Shown here piece after piece: positions 28,120 to 35,878 of a stretch of 64,000 nucleotides of DNA. Each line of letters starts with the position of its first letter. Positions within the stretch are counted from its first letter, which is position 1. Origin of the DNA: Carboxylicivirga mesophila (GTDB lineage: Bacteria > Bacteroidota > Bacteroidia > Bacteroidales > Marinilabiliaceae); assembly GCF_018271975.1 (NCBI RefSeq), contig NZ_JAGUCN010000006.1, forward strand, positions 124,001 through 188,000. Direction: 5' to 3'. Position numbers and translations under genes: made by a program. The notes under the pieces were generated by a model that saw nothing but the letters and a program-made list of their open reading frames with translations, did not search any database and was not told the origin of the DNA.

Positions 28120-29235
28120 ATGAACAAACCAGTTTTTATTGCCATCTGCACATTGGTAATTATATTTTCCACTTCGGTAAATGCCGACAATAATGAACTG
28201 AAAAAGATACTTAGCAGCAAAGAAATCAAGCGTATTGAATCGGCAGAAAAGCTAATTGCCAAAGGCGATGCTTTGCTCAAGGAAACCCAAGAGATTGAAG
28301 ACGAAATTAATGCGCTAAAAAATGCTGAGGGCCGCATTAAATCTGGCAAGATAAACAAGCGTAACAAGAAAGTGGCCGAGATAAAGGTCAAAGCTTCATT
28401 GTATTATCAGGATGGATACAAGCGTTATATTGATGTCTTAGACGATCACATCAGGGACTATGAAAAATCGGGCAACTCACAAGCCAGCCAGGCTCGCGAC
28501 GATGTTAAAGCATTGGAAAAGAAAGCCCGAAAACTATACAATAAAGCTGAAAACAAGCCATCGGCTGAAAAAATGATTGAGTTTATTGAGCTGGCGCAGG
28601 ACAACCAAAAAAAGGCCATTGATATTCATAGCAAATGCCTCATTAATTTAAGTGAAATAGAGGTGAACGAAGAAGAGTTAATGATAGCTGAAGAGGTGGT
28701 TATGCAGGATACAGTAACTACAGCAGAAACACAAGTAGACGAGTTAGTAATAGCAACAGTTGACACTCTTGAGACGCAAACCATTGCTCAGTCTGCAATC
28801 AGTGATCTACCTGAAGGTGAAGCGGCGCCAGCTCCGTTGACGGTGCCGGTAGTTATTTCAACAGCAGGGGTCACTACAGCAGCTCTTCCAGCTGATTCGG
28901 CCTTGATGACCGAAGCGGTTGTTGCTGAGCAAATTGAAGCAGAAGTACCAGAAGAAATGCCGGAATTATACCCTGATGTATTTTTTACCATACAGATTAT
29001 GGCCGATAAAAAACCAGCCAGCAATGAGCAGTTAAAAGCGGTTTACAGTGGCCAAAAGGAGGTGATTGAAATGAAGATTAATGATTGGTATAAGTACTCG
29101 GTGGGTCGATACCAAAACCTGGATAATGCGAAAGCTGACATGCAAGCCGAAAATATTAAAGGATTTATTGTAGCCTACAACAAAAACGAGCGCATTTCGG
29201 TTAAAGAAGCAGAAACATTACTCAACGGAGACTAA
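28120..29235 (+). CDS. Exported coiled-coil protein with C-terminal SPOR-like domain
   Basis: A 371-residue protein with a signal peptide (to about residue 22, SVNA), a long charged helical region (about 25-190, many Lys/Glu), a Thr/Ala/Glu-rich low-complexity stretch (about 195-285) and a C-terminal domain of about 75 residues. That domain reads FFTIQIMADKK, then DWYKYSVGRYQNLDNAKAD and GFIVAYNKNERI, matching the SPOR fold that binds peptidoglycan with denuded glycan strands. It probably acts in the periplasm near the cell wall. Downstream by 27 bases is a beta-barrel protein gene, so the two likely form an operon. Confidence 0.75.
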   Translation: MNKPVFIAICTLVIIFSTSVNADNNELKKILSSKEIKRIESAEKLIAKGDALLKETQEIEDEINALKNAEGRIKSGKINKRNKKVAEIKVKASLYYQDGYKRYIDVLDDHIRDYEKSGNSQASQARDDVKALEKKARKLYNKAENKPSAEKMIEFIELAQDNQKKAIDIHSKCLINLSEIEVNEEELMIAEEVVMQDTVTTAETQVDELVIATVDTLETQTIAQSAISDLPEGEAAPAPLTVPVVISTAGVTTAALPADSALMTEAVVAEQIEAEVPEEMPELYPDVFFTIQIMADKKPASNEQLKAVYSGQKEVIEMKINDWYKYSVGRYQNLDNAKADMQAENIKGFIVAYNKNERISVKEAETLLNGD

Positions 29236-29262
29236 TAGAAAACAACCTATACAAATTGCATC

Positions 29263-30246
29263 ATGAAGAAGATTCGGATTATTTTATTTATTGCGTTTAT
29301 TGCAAGCGCACATGCTCTGTTTGGTCAGGGACAGATAATTGATTTTTTGAAGGCAGGACAAGCGGATGCCAATACACTATCGCAGGCCTACCTGCTGCCA
29401 TATGGCGAAATGCTGGGTGTTAACCTGAATAGCGGTTGGTACAATTCAGCTAAAGTGCATAAGGTTGGTGGATTTGATTTTACCATAACTGCCAGTTATA
29501 CCACGGCTCCTAACAGTAAAAAAAGTTTTGATCCAAGGAAAATTGGTTTATCAGAATACACAGTTCCTCAAGGACAAGGCAATGCACCTACAATGGCAGG
29601 TAGTAAAAATAAAAGTATGGCTTTTGCTCTCATGGAACCTAATACGGGTTTACAAATTGCAGAGTTGAATGTAAATGGCGCTGATGCAGACTTTTTCGTC
29701 AGTCCGATGATACAAGCCGCAGTAGGCTTACCTTTTCATACCGAAATCATGGGACGCTTTATGCCTAAAACCACTTATGGCGATTTTGGGAAAGCAGGTT
29801 TATGGGGGCTTGGTGTAAAGCATGAAATTAAAGAGTACATACCATTTGTTAAGCGCGTTCCATTCCTCGAAGCATCAGTATTGGCTGCCTATACAGACTT
29901 TACAGCAGACCTGAGTGTTGATGAACCAGGTGTTGGTGCTGGTAAACTTGAAACTTCAGCTGGAGCATTTACAACACGCTTGTTGCTGGGCGTTAATGTA
30001 CCAGTTGTGTCTTTTTATACAGGGCTAGGTTATGGTACTACTACCAGTAACTTCGATTTGAAAGGAACTTTTAACGCAGGTGATGAAGGTGAATTAACAG
30101 ATCCTGTTGCATTGGAATACAAAACTGATGGATTTGATTTTAATGCTGGTATGCGCATTCGATTGGGTATTTTCTCAATACATGGCGACTACAGCATAGG
30201 AGAGTATGCAGTGATTACCGGAGGTGTTGGTATTAATTTCAGATAA
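29263..30246 (+). CDS. Outer membrane beta-barrel protein (DUF6588-like)
   Basis: A 327-residue protein with a signal peptide (residues 1-21, ALFGQGQ) and alternating beta-strand segments ending in GGVGINFR, an aromatic/Arg terminus common in barrel proteins. The early part (LPYGEMLGVNLNSGWYNSAK) is the pattern I associate with the DUF6588 family, known mainly in Bacteroidota and without assigned function. Its partner is the SPOR-like gene directly upstream, so an envelope role coupling cell wall and outer membrane is possible, though only inferred. A strong terminator follows. Confidence 0.65.
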   Translation: MKKIRIILFIAFIASAHALFGQGQIIDFLKAGQADANTLSQAYLLPYGEMLGVNLNSGWYNSAKVHKVGGFDFTITASYTTAPNSKKSFDPRKIGLSEYTVPQGQGNAPTMAGSKNKSMAFALMEPNTGLQIAELNVNGADADFFVSPMIQAAVGLPFHTEIMGRFMPKTTYGDFGKAGLWGLGVKHEIKEYIPFVKRVPFLEASVLAAYTDFTADLSVDEPGVGAGKLETSAGAFTTRLLLGVNVPVVSFYTGLGYGTTTSNFDLKGTFNAGDEGELTDPVALEYKTDGFDFNAGMRIRLGIFSIHGDYSIGEYAVITGGVGINFR

Positions 30247-30268
30247 AAAAAGAATAGTTCAAATACAG

Positions 30269-30300
30269 AGCCCTGATGAATAGCCATCAGGGCTTTTTTA
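30269..30300. terminator. Terminator between barrel protein and nitroreductase
   Basis: AGCCCTGATG (30269-30278) pairs with CATCAGGGCT (30285-30294), followed by six T. Convergent genes on both sides. Confidence 0.9.
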
Positions 30301-30305
30301 CATCC

Positions 30306-30839
30306 TTATTTCATAAGAGGCTTACCATACACCTCGTCAAAGGCAACTTCCGAAAATGGTTTTCTTTTCTTTTGGGGTGCTTTACTTTCCTGCGGGTAAC
30401 CTATGGGTAACAATGCAATTGGTTCAATATGCGCAGGCAATTTTAATACCTCGCGAACCTTATCCGGGTCAAAATGGCAAATCCAACAGGTACCTAAACC
30501 CAGCTCGGTGGCGCGTAAAGTCATATGGTCGATGGCAATTGAAGCATCCACATCCGTGTGATCTTTCTGATCGAATGAGCGTTTCCAGGCCATTTCATGA
30601 TTGCCGCAAATAACAATCACCTGTGGAACTGCTTTAAACCATTCCCTGTCGTAGCATTCTTTAATTTTCTCCAGATTCGCATCGTCTGATACTAAAATAA
30701 AGCTCCACGGTTGACGGTTGGCGGCAGAAGGAGCCATTCGGCCAGCTTCAAGTACTTCAATTAGCAGTGCCTTGGACACTTTGAGCGGTTTATATTCTCT
30801 TACCGAGTAACGCTCACGAAGAAGTTGGTTAAAATGCAT
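30306..30839 (-). CDS. Nitroreductase family oxidoreductase
   Basis: A 177-residue FMN-dependent flavoprotein fold. The N-terminal RERYSVREYKPLKVSK supplies FMN phosphate contacts. The segment APSAANRQPWSFILV and the C-terminal AHIEPIALLPIGYPQE are family marks. It should reduce nitro compounds, quinones or flavins with NAD(P)H, and the natural substrate is unknown. It is compact, the usual size for the small nitroreductase branch. It has one of the two perfect Bacteroidota promoters in the window, divergent from the ElyC-like gene. Confidence 0.88.
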   Translation of the reverse strand: MHFNQLLRERYSVREYKPLKVSKALLIEVLEAGRMAPSAANRQPWSFILVSDDANLEKIKECYDREWFKAVPQVIVICGNHEMAWKRSFDQKDHTDVDASIAIDHMTLRATELGLGTCWICHFDPDKVREVLKLPAHIEPIALLPIGYPQESKAPQKKRKPFSEVAFDEVYGKPLMK

Positions 30840-30862
30840 AAAACAGGATTTTGCTCAGTTGC

Positions 30863-30870
30863 TAACTTTG
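30863..30870 (+). promoter_or_regulatory. Possible -7 box for the ElyC-like gene
   Basis: TAACTTTG fits TAnnTTTG, 60 bases before the ATG at 30930. It sits back to back with the nitroreductase promoter. Confidence 0.4.
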
Positions 30871-30883
30871 TATTTCTTTACAA

Positions 30884-30914
30884 CAAAATTAAAAGGACTG
30901 GTGTAACTTCCAAA
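30884..30914 (-). promoter_or_regulatory. Full Bacteroidota promoter of the nitroreductase gene
   Basis: On the minus strand TTTG (30914-30911), 19 bases, then TAATTTTG (30891-30884), which fits TTTG-N19-TAnnTTTG exactly. The start codon is about 45 bases downstream. Confidence 0.75.
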
Positions 30915-30929
30915 TTTTAACTGAAACAA

Positions 30930-31694
30930 ATGTTTTTCTTACTATCCAAAATATTAACTTTCTTATTAGTTCCATTTAATTGGTGCGTTCTATTAGTTTT
31001 AGCAGGCATTATTTTTAAGCGTAAAAAACTAAGAACTTACTTCTTTGCCGCTGCTTGTGCTATCTTTCTTCTTTTTTCTAATACGTTTATATTTCAGGCT
31101 GTTGTGTCGTTTTGGGAATATCCGGTTGAGAACACAGATGCAGCTATCTCGCCAAACCAGCCAATTGTGGTACTTGGTGGCTTATCCAGTTATGATGATA
31201 TAACTAATCGCATCTATTTCTATGAAGCTACTGACCGCCTAATGCAAGGATTATTGCTGCATAAAAAAAACACGAGCCAGAAGATTATAATCAGCGGTGG
31301 TTCGGCCGAAATATATTTTGATGAAAAACCTGAAGCTGAATACCTGAAGGACTATTTGCTGGCAATTGGTATTGAATCTGACAAGGTGCTATTTGAAACG
31401 AAATCGCGAAATACGCATGAAAACGCCTCGTATACGGCAGCATTGTTTGACAGCCTGAATATGCATAAAAACATCACCCTGATTACATCGGCTTTTCATG
31501 TCAAACGAGCAAGCGGCTGTTTTACGCAACAAGGTTTTAGAGTTTATCCGATAGCTACGAATGCTTCCACCAAGCATCAGCCATTAAAGCCTGCCGATTA
31601 TTTTATGCCATCCCTCGAAACATTGCAATCATGGCCAATACTGTTGAAAGAATGGATGGGTATAATGGTTTACAAACTCAGGGGTTATATGTAA
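30930..31694 (+). CDS. ElyC/SanA/YdcF-type DUF218 membrane protein
   Basis: A 254-residue protein with two N-terminal membrane helices (about residues 5-25 and 35-60) and a DUF218 domain: PIVVLGGLSSYDD, KIIISGGSAEI, FETKSRNTHENASY and LITSAFHVKRASGCF in the family order. E. coli ElyC with the same layout affects peptidoglycan synthesis and envelope integrity, and the enzyme activity of the family is unknown. The periplasmic location of the domain is inferred from the two-helix anchor. It is a lone gene with a divergent promoter region. Confidence 0.85.
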   Translation: MFFLLSKILTFLLVPFNWCVLLVLAGIIFKRKKLRTYFFAAACAIFLLFSNTFIFQAVVSFWEYPVENTDAAISPNQPIVVLGGLSSYDDITNRIYFYEATDRLMQGLLLHKKNTSQKIIISGGSAEIYFDEKPEAEYLKDYLLAIGIESDKVLFETKSRNTHENASYTAALFDSLNMHKNITLITSAFHVKRASGCFTQQGFRVYPIATNASTKHQPLKPADYFMPSLETLQSWPILLKEWMGIMVYKLRGYM

Positions 31695-31735
31695 ACCTGT
31701 TCTTTGGCCGACCAATCAGGCAACTTGCCTGGCCA

Positions 31736-32281
31736 TTAAATACCTACACCAAAGCCTATGCTGAAAATTGGCTCCCAGGCTTTATAAGGCGAGTACTTAT
31801 GTTGTAATACATCAAAAAGCACTTGCACTGAGACAAAACTGCGTTCTGAAATCATTTGACGATAGCCGCCACCAAAATAGATGAATGGCACAAAGTTTCG
31901 TTCTTTTTTAGACAAGGTCGTGTATCGTTCCATACTATAGCCTGCCAGCTCTCCATGGGCAAACAGATTGGGTACAATATTATATTGGGCAAAAATGCGT
32001 CCACCAAACTGATTATAGGTTAAAGCCGGATTATACCGCTTATCCTTCGTATATTGATACTCGATGCCCAGGCCTGCATATACTTTAGGATTTAAACGGG
32101 CACCAACAACCGGACTGATCATCACATTGGTATAATCGCCAAACGTTAAACCTACACTACCGCCGGTAAACAGCTTATCTTTCAAAGGAACTTTTTTTGA
32201 TTCCGCAGAATCCTGGGCGCTTGCCAGCATGCTAATACTGATAAAAATAACCAGTGCAAAAACAGTTTTAATTCTATTCAT
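31736..32281 (-). CDS. Small outer membrane beta-barrel protein
   Basis: A 181-residue protein from ATG 32281; the frame extends 9 codons further, through the end of the preceding gene, so the later ATG is preferred. A signal peptide (SISMLASAQ) is followed by a repeating strand pattern (GGSVGLTFGDYTNVMISPVVGA in outline, then AGLGIEYQYTK, IFAQYNIVPN) and a C-terminal GFGVGI, as in small 8-stranded barrels. Function unknown. The upstream 65-residue Cys-rich protein gene ends 11 bases before it, suggesting co-transcription. Confidence 0.7.
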   Translation of the reverse strand: MNRIKTVFALVIFISISMLASAQDSAESKKVPLKDKLFTGGSVGLTFGDYTNVMISPVVGARLNPKVYAGLGIEYQYTKDKRYNPALTYNQFGGRIFAQYNIVPNLFAHGELAGYSMERYTTLSKKERNFVPFIYFGGGYRQMISERSFVSVQVLFDVLQHKYSPYKAWEPIFSIGFGVGI

Positions 32282-32292
32282 AGGATCAGGTA

Positions 32293-32490
32293 TTAAATGC
32301 AGCCACACACAAATCCATCGGCCAAACCCTCCAGTAGCTCTTTCTCTTTATTAACCTCAGCAGCAGAGCCAGAGCAGGTATTACATACAGGTAGGTTTAC
32401 TCTGCTATTGTACTCTATTTCAATTGTCTGAAGTGATTTTTCACAAACGAAGCACTTTAATGGTTTGGTATTGTAATTCTTGTGTGGCAT
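32293..32490 (-). CDS. Small protein with paired CxxC motifs
   Basis: A 65-residue soluble protein from ATG 32490 (the frame reaches a TTG at 32505). It has CFVCEK near residue 13, CNTCSG near residue 36 and a C-terminal FVCGCI, six cysteines in all. The two CxxC pairs look like a zinc ribbon or rubredoxin-like knuckle. It shares no domain I can name. It lies 11 bases upstream of a barrel gene. The regular spacing of cysteines and the operon position support a real gene, but function is unknown. Confidence 0.6.
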   Translation of the reverse strand: MPHKNYNTKPLKCFVCEKSLQTIEIEYNSRVNLPVCNTCSGSAAEVNKEKELLEGLADGFVCGCI

Positions 32491-32600
32491 ACTATTTGTT
32501 TGCAAATAAACTAATTACAAAAATATAACAATTAGCGTTATTGTACGAAATTTATTAATATTATAATGAAGCAGAAAATTAATTGCTTCAAACGGGTTTG

Positions 32601-32608
32601 TAATTTTG
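32601..32608 (+). promoter_or_regulatory. -7 box for the DUF4251 gene
   Basis: TAATTTTG fits TAnnTTTG, 25 bases before ATG 32633. It overlaps the TTG that would begin the longer frame, so it supports the ATG. Confidence 0.5.
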
Positions 32609-32632
32609 AATAACAATTTAATCATAGGAATT

Positions 32633-33154
32633 ATGAAAGCAATAGTTAGTATTTTCCTTCTATCGTCTTTGTTACTGGTGACAACAACAGAAGCTTCGTC
32701 ACAAAAAAAGACAAAAAAAGAGCGCAGGGCAGAGCAGTTTGCTGAGACTCAAAAGTTAGTCGATAGCAAACAATTTATATTTGTACCCGATAGAGCTTTC
32801 CCGCAAGGAGGCCGTTCCATTGATTTGACAACCAACTATGGATTTATTAAAATAATGGGGGAAGAAACGGAAGGTGATATGCCCTTTTTTGGCAGAGGAT
32901 TCACTGTGCCTTATGGAGGAGGCGGTGGAATTAAATTTGATAAAACCACCATTGAAAATGAGCAAGTGCAAATAAATGAAAAAAAGCTACGAATAACATA
33001 CAGCTTTGAAGCTAAAGGTAAAGATGACCATTACAGGGTAAGTATGGATATTGGATACAGTGGCAATGCATCGGTGAACGTTACAAGCAACAATCGAAGC
33101 CCGATAAGCTACAATGGCGAAATATCAGAAATTGAAGAAGACAAGAAAAACTAA
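32633..33154 (+). CDS. DUF4251 exported protein
   Basis: A 173-residue protein with a signal peptide (residues 1-22, ending TTTEASSQ), a basic stretch (KKTKKERRAEQFAETQKL), then the DUF4251 core: FIFVPDRAFPQGGRSIDLTT, a glycine-rich GRGFTVPYGGGGGIKF, and NVTSNNRSPISYNGEI near the end. The family is common in Bacteroidota and has no assigned role. A longer frame begins at a TTG (32606) inside the promoter box, so ATG 32633 is chosen. It is monocistronic, with a strong bidirectional terminator shared with the amylase. Confidence 0.8.
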   Translation: MKAIVSIFLLSSLLLVTTTEASSQKKTKKERRAEQFAETQKLVDSKQFIFVPDRAFPQGGRSIDLTTNYGFIKIMGEETEGDMPFFGRGFTVPYGGGGGIKFDKTTIENEQVQINEKKLRITYSFEAKGKDDHYRVSMDIGYSGNASVNVTSNNRSPISYNGEISEIEEDKKN

Positions 33155-33169
33155 TTTGAGATAAAATAT

Positions 33170-33207
33170 AAAAGGACTTACTGTTTCTCCTGTAAGTCCT
33201 TTTTTTT
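33170..33207. terminator. Bidirectional terminator
   Basis: AAAAGGACTTAC (33170-33181) pairs with GTAAGTCCTTTT (33192-33203), with T7 on the plus side and AAAA on the other, between convergent genes. Confidence 0.9.
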
Positions 33208-33221
33208 GTTTTTAGTGACGA

Positions 33222-34892
33222 CTAGTAGCCAAGTAGCACAATATCATATGGAGTATCAATTTCCACGCTATTGCTTTTTACAATTGCCGTATTGCCTGAA
33301 TAATAGTCCAATAGTTGATCGCCATTACTAAAAACTCTGCTTACATCCACTTTTTTGAGACCTTCAGCTAAATCAAGTCCAACCACCACTTTATCTGTGT
33401 AGCTATCATTGGTAAATTCCCGTTTAAAATAATATGGTTCGGCGCTAAGCTGTTGGTGCACTCCAGCTCCCACAGCAGGGTGTGCTGCACGAAACTGCCC
33501 CAGCTTCTGCCAATGCAGTAGAATATCTTGTGTGGCAATTCCATTTATTGTTTTATTACTTTCAAGCTCATCCCAATTCATAAATGAACGTAAGGTAGCA
33601 TCGCCAACGGCGCCATCAATTTGAAGATTACGTCCTGTTTCATCGCCGTAGTATACCTGTGAAGAGCCCGGGCATAACAGTAATTTCGTTCCTGTCTCAA
33701 TCACCCTTTTCCGCTCCTTGTCAAATGGTCCGCCATCGTCATGGGAGGTCGCGTAATTCATTACACTTAGTCCTTTTAGTGGGCCATTTAATGCTTCGCT
33801 ATACTTCGAAAAGAGCTCTTCGTAGCTATTATTGGCATCGTATTTAAACTCAAAGTTGATAAGGCTCTGCATACCATTGGCAAAATAGTCGACTTTACGA
33901 TCGCCAAAATCAAACCAGCGACCACCCGATACACCATAGTTATACACTTCACCCACCATGAAAAAGTCATTATCATCCATCACTAAATCAGGGTTGGCAG
34001 CTTTCCATTCGGCAAACGCTTTGGTGGCTTCCTGCCATAAATCGGCCCAAACACCCTCTTCAGTATGCTTTACTGTATCCAAGCGAAACGCATCAATCCC
34101 ATATTTACGAATATAATCAGTTAGCCACTTGATGATGTAATAGCGTGGCGTGCGCGGATAGCCTGTGGCACTAAAAAAGGCATCTAACTCATCCATCTCT
34201 TTCTCTAAACGTCCTTCGTCGGCCCATTTATCCATCAAAGCTTTGGGCAACTCCACTTCCTGTGAGCTTTCAGTCCTGATATCGGGTAGGTTTTCCACCA
34301 AGGTGCACGTCACTGTTGATTCATAATCCTGGTAGCGACATTGCGGTGAAGTACGTACCCATTCATCTCCCCAAAGTGGGTCCTTTGCGGTCACCGGCCC
34401 CGTATGATTAATCACCACATCAAGCACAATGCGAATGCCATGCTTGTGGGCTGTTTGTACCAATTCAGCTAATTCTGCTTCAGTCCCGAAATTAGGTTCT
34501 AAAGCTGTCCAGTCCTTCGCCCAATACCCATGAAATCCATAAGTTTCACCGGTTCCTTCGTCTACTGAACCATGAATTTGTTCAACCACAGGGCTGAACC
34601 AAATAGCATTGATACCCAATTTGGTGAAATATCCGTCATTAATTTTTTTGGTGATACCTTTTATATCGCCGCCCATAAAACCTCGTAGCACACCGGTTTC
34701 TTTAGTCCGGTTAAAGTTGACATCATTATTGGTATTGCCATTGTTGAAACGATCGGTCAATAGGAAATACACGTTGGCGTTCTCCCACATAAACGGGACA
34801 TCGGCTTTGGTTTCTTTGGTGCTTGTTTCTTTTGTAACACACGACACCGTACCCAAAGTCAGTAGTAATGCAAAGAAGAAAATGCTTTTCAT
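33222..34892 (-). CDS. GH13 alpha-amylase family lipoprotein
   Basis: A 556-residue protein with a lipoprotein signal (LLTLGTVSC, Cys 18), so anchored in the membrane, perhaps surface-exposed. The amylase barrel holds region I DVVINHTG, region II GIDAFRLDTVKH (nucleophile D272, Arg270), region III GEVYNYG (acid/base E315) and region IV ATSHDDGG. The full triad is intact, so it should be active on alpha-1,4-glucan. An insertion of about 70 residues with TSPQCRYQDYEST and CTLVENLPDIRTES sits in domain B. No other starch genes (SusCD, MalP) neighbour it. Exact specificity is uncertain. Confidence 0.92.
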   Translation of the reverse strand: MKSIFFFALLLTLGTVSCVTKETSTKETKADVPFMWENANVYFLLTDRFNNGNTNNDVNFNRTKETGVLRGFMGGDIKGITKKINDGYFTKLGINAIWFSPVVEQIHGSVDEGTGETYGFHGYWAKDWTALEPNFGTEAELAELVQTAHKHGIRIVLDVVINHTGPVTAKDPLWGDEWVRTSPQCRYQDYESTVTCTLVENLPDIRTESSQEVELPKALMDKWADEGRLEKEMDELDAFFSATGYPRTPRYYIIKWLTDYIRKYGIDAFRLDTVKHTEEGVWADLWQEATKAFAEWKAANPDLVMDDNDFFMVGEVYNYGVSGGRWFDFGDRKVDYFANGMQSLINFEFKYDANNSYEELFSKYSEALNGPLKGLSVMNYATSHDDGGPFDKERKRVIETGTKLLLCPGSSQVYYGDETGRNLQIDGAVGDATLRSFMNWDELESNKTINGIATQDILLHWQKLGQFRAAHPAVGAGVHQQLSAEPYYFKREFTNDSYTDKVVVGLDLAEGLKKVDVSRVFSNGDQLLDYYSGNTAIVKSNSVEIDTPYDIVLLGY

Positions 34893-35107
34893 ATGCTTTG
34901 AATTTAGTTTGTATGTAAAATTAAGAAAGCCTCCTGATACATGCTTAAATAAGGCTTAAGCTTTATTGGGTAGATGGTTCTATTTTGCACAAGGCTTGAG
35001 TGTTACGGTTGTTATGCTTCTTTGTTTTTTCTCCACAGAGATTTCCGAAAAGGTTTGCAAAAGCAGAATGTCCTATGTCAACAGCCGCCATTTTTAGTTA
35101 AATTACT

Positions 35108-35115
35108 TACTTTTG
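35108..35115 (+). promoter_or_regulatory. -7 box for the thioesterase gene
   Basis: TACTTTTG fits TAnnTTTG, 23 bases before the ATG at 35138. No good upstream TTTG. Confidence 0.5.
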
Positions 35116-35137
35116 ACAAGCTCATAACCTTACAATA

Positions 35138-35875
35138 ATGAACGAAACGCTTCAACTTAGAACTAGGTACAGAGTAACATCTGCCGATACAGATATGCAT
35201 GCCAGACTAAAGCTGAGTGCTTTGGTTAATTATTTGATACAGTCAGCCATTAACTCAGCAGAGTTGCTTGGATTTGGTTTCTCCGAACTAAAGAAAGAAC
35301 ATTTATTTTGGGTGCTTAATCGTTTAACTTTGGAGATTTATCGCCCGATCAAATGGAATGAAACGATAGAGGTAGAAACATGGCCTAAAGACATCGAACG
35401 TATTTTCTATATACGTGACTTTGTTGTGCGTGATGCTCAAAAGCAGGTCATTGCCAAAGCGAGTTCGGCCTGGTTGGCCATCGATCTTGTCACTAAACGT
35501 CCGGGCAACTTTAATAAAGAGAAAATGGAGCTTTTTACACGACTGAAGGATATACATAGTCTGGAGTACTCACCTGAAAAGCTTGGTTCGACCATCAATA
35601 ATGGCTATGAAAGAGAAGTTGTGCCCAGCTATTTTGATATTGACCTCAATAAGCATGTTACTTCAACGCGCTATATCGACTGGATGATGGATTGCTTTTC
35701 CAGTTCTTTTCATACGGTCAGCTACCCGTCATTTCTTTCAATCAACTATATGAAAGAAACCATGCAAGGTGAACAATTAGGGTTAATGCACGATGCCCTG
35801 AACGGCACTCATCATTTTGAGGGGTTTAATAGGGCACAGGACAAAGTGGCCTTCAGAGGGAAAATCATTTTCTGA
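35138..35875 (+). CDS. Acyl-ACP thioesterase (FatA/FatB type)
   Basis: A 245-residue double hot-dog thioesterase that releases fatty acids from acyl carrier protein. The first half has the helix ALVNYLIQSAINSAELLGFG. The second half has the catalytic segment FDIDLNKHVTSTRYIDWM with the Asp/Asn/His set of this family. Bacterial members set fatty-acid chain length or feed membrane and signal lipids. It faces the radical SAM gene tail to tail with only 3 bases between stops and no visible terminator. Confident on family; substrate length unknown. Confidence 0.85.
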   Translation: MNETLQLRTRYRVTSADTDMHARLKLSALVNYLIQSAINSAELLGFGFSELKKEHLFWVLNRLTLEIYRPIKWNETIEVETWPKDIERIFYIRDFVVRDAQKQVIAKASSAWLAIDLVTKRPGNFNKEKMELFTRLKDIHSLEYSPEKLGSTINNGYEREVVPSYFDIDLNKHVTSTRYIDWMMDCFSSSFHTVSYPSFLSINYMKETMQGEQLGLMHDALNGTHHFEGFNRAQDKVAFRGKIIF

Positions 35876-35878
35876 GGC

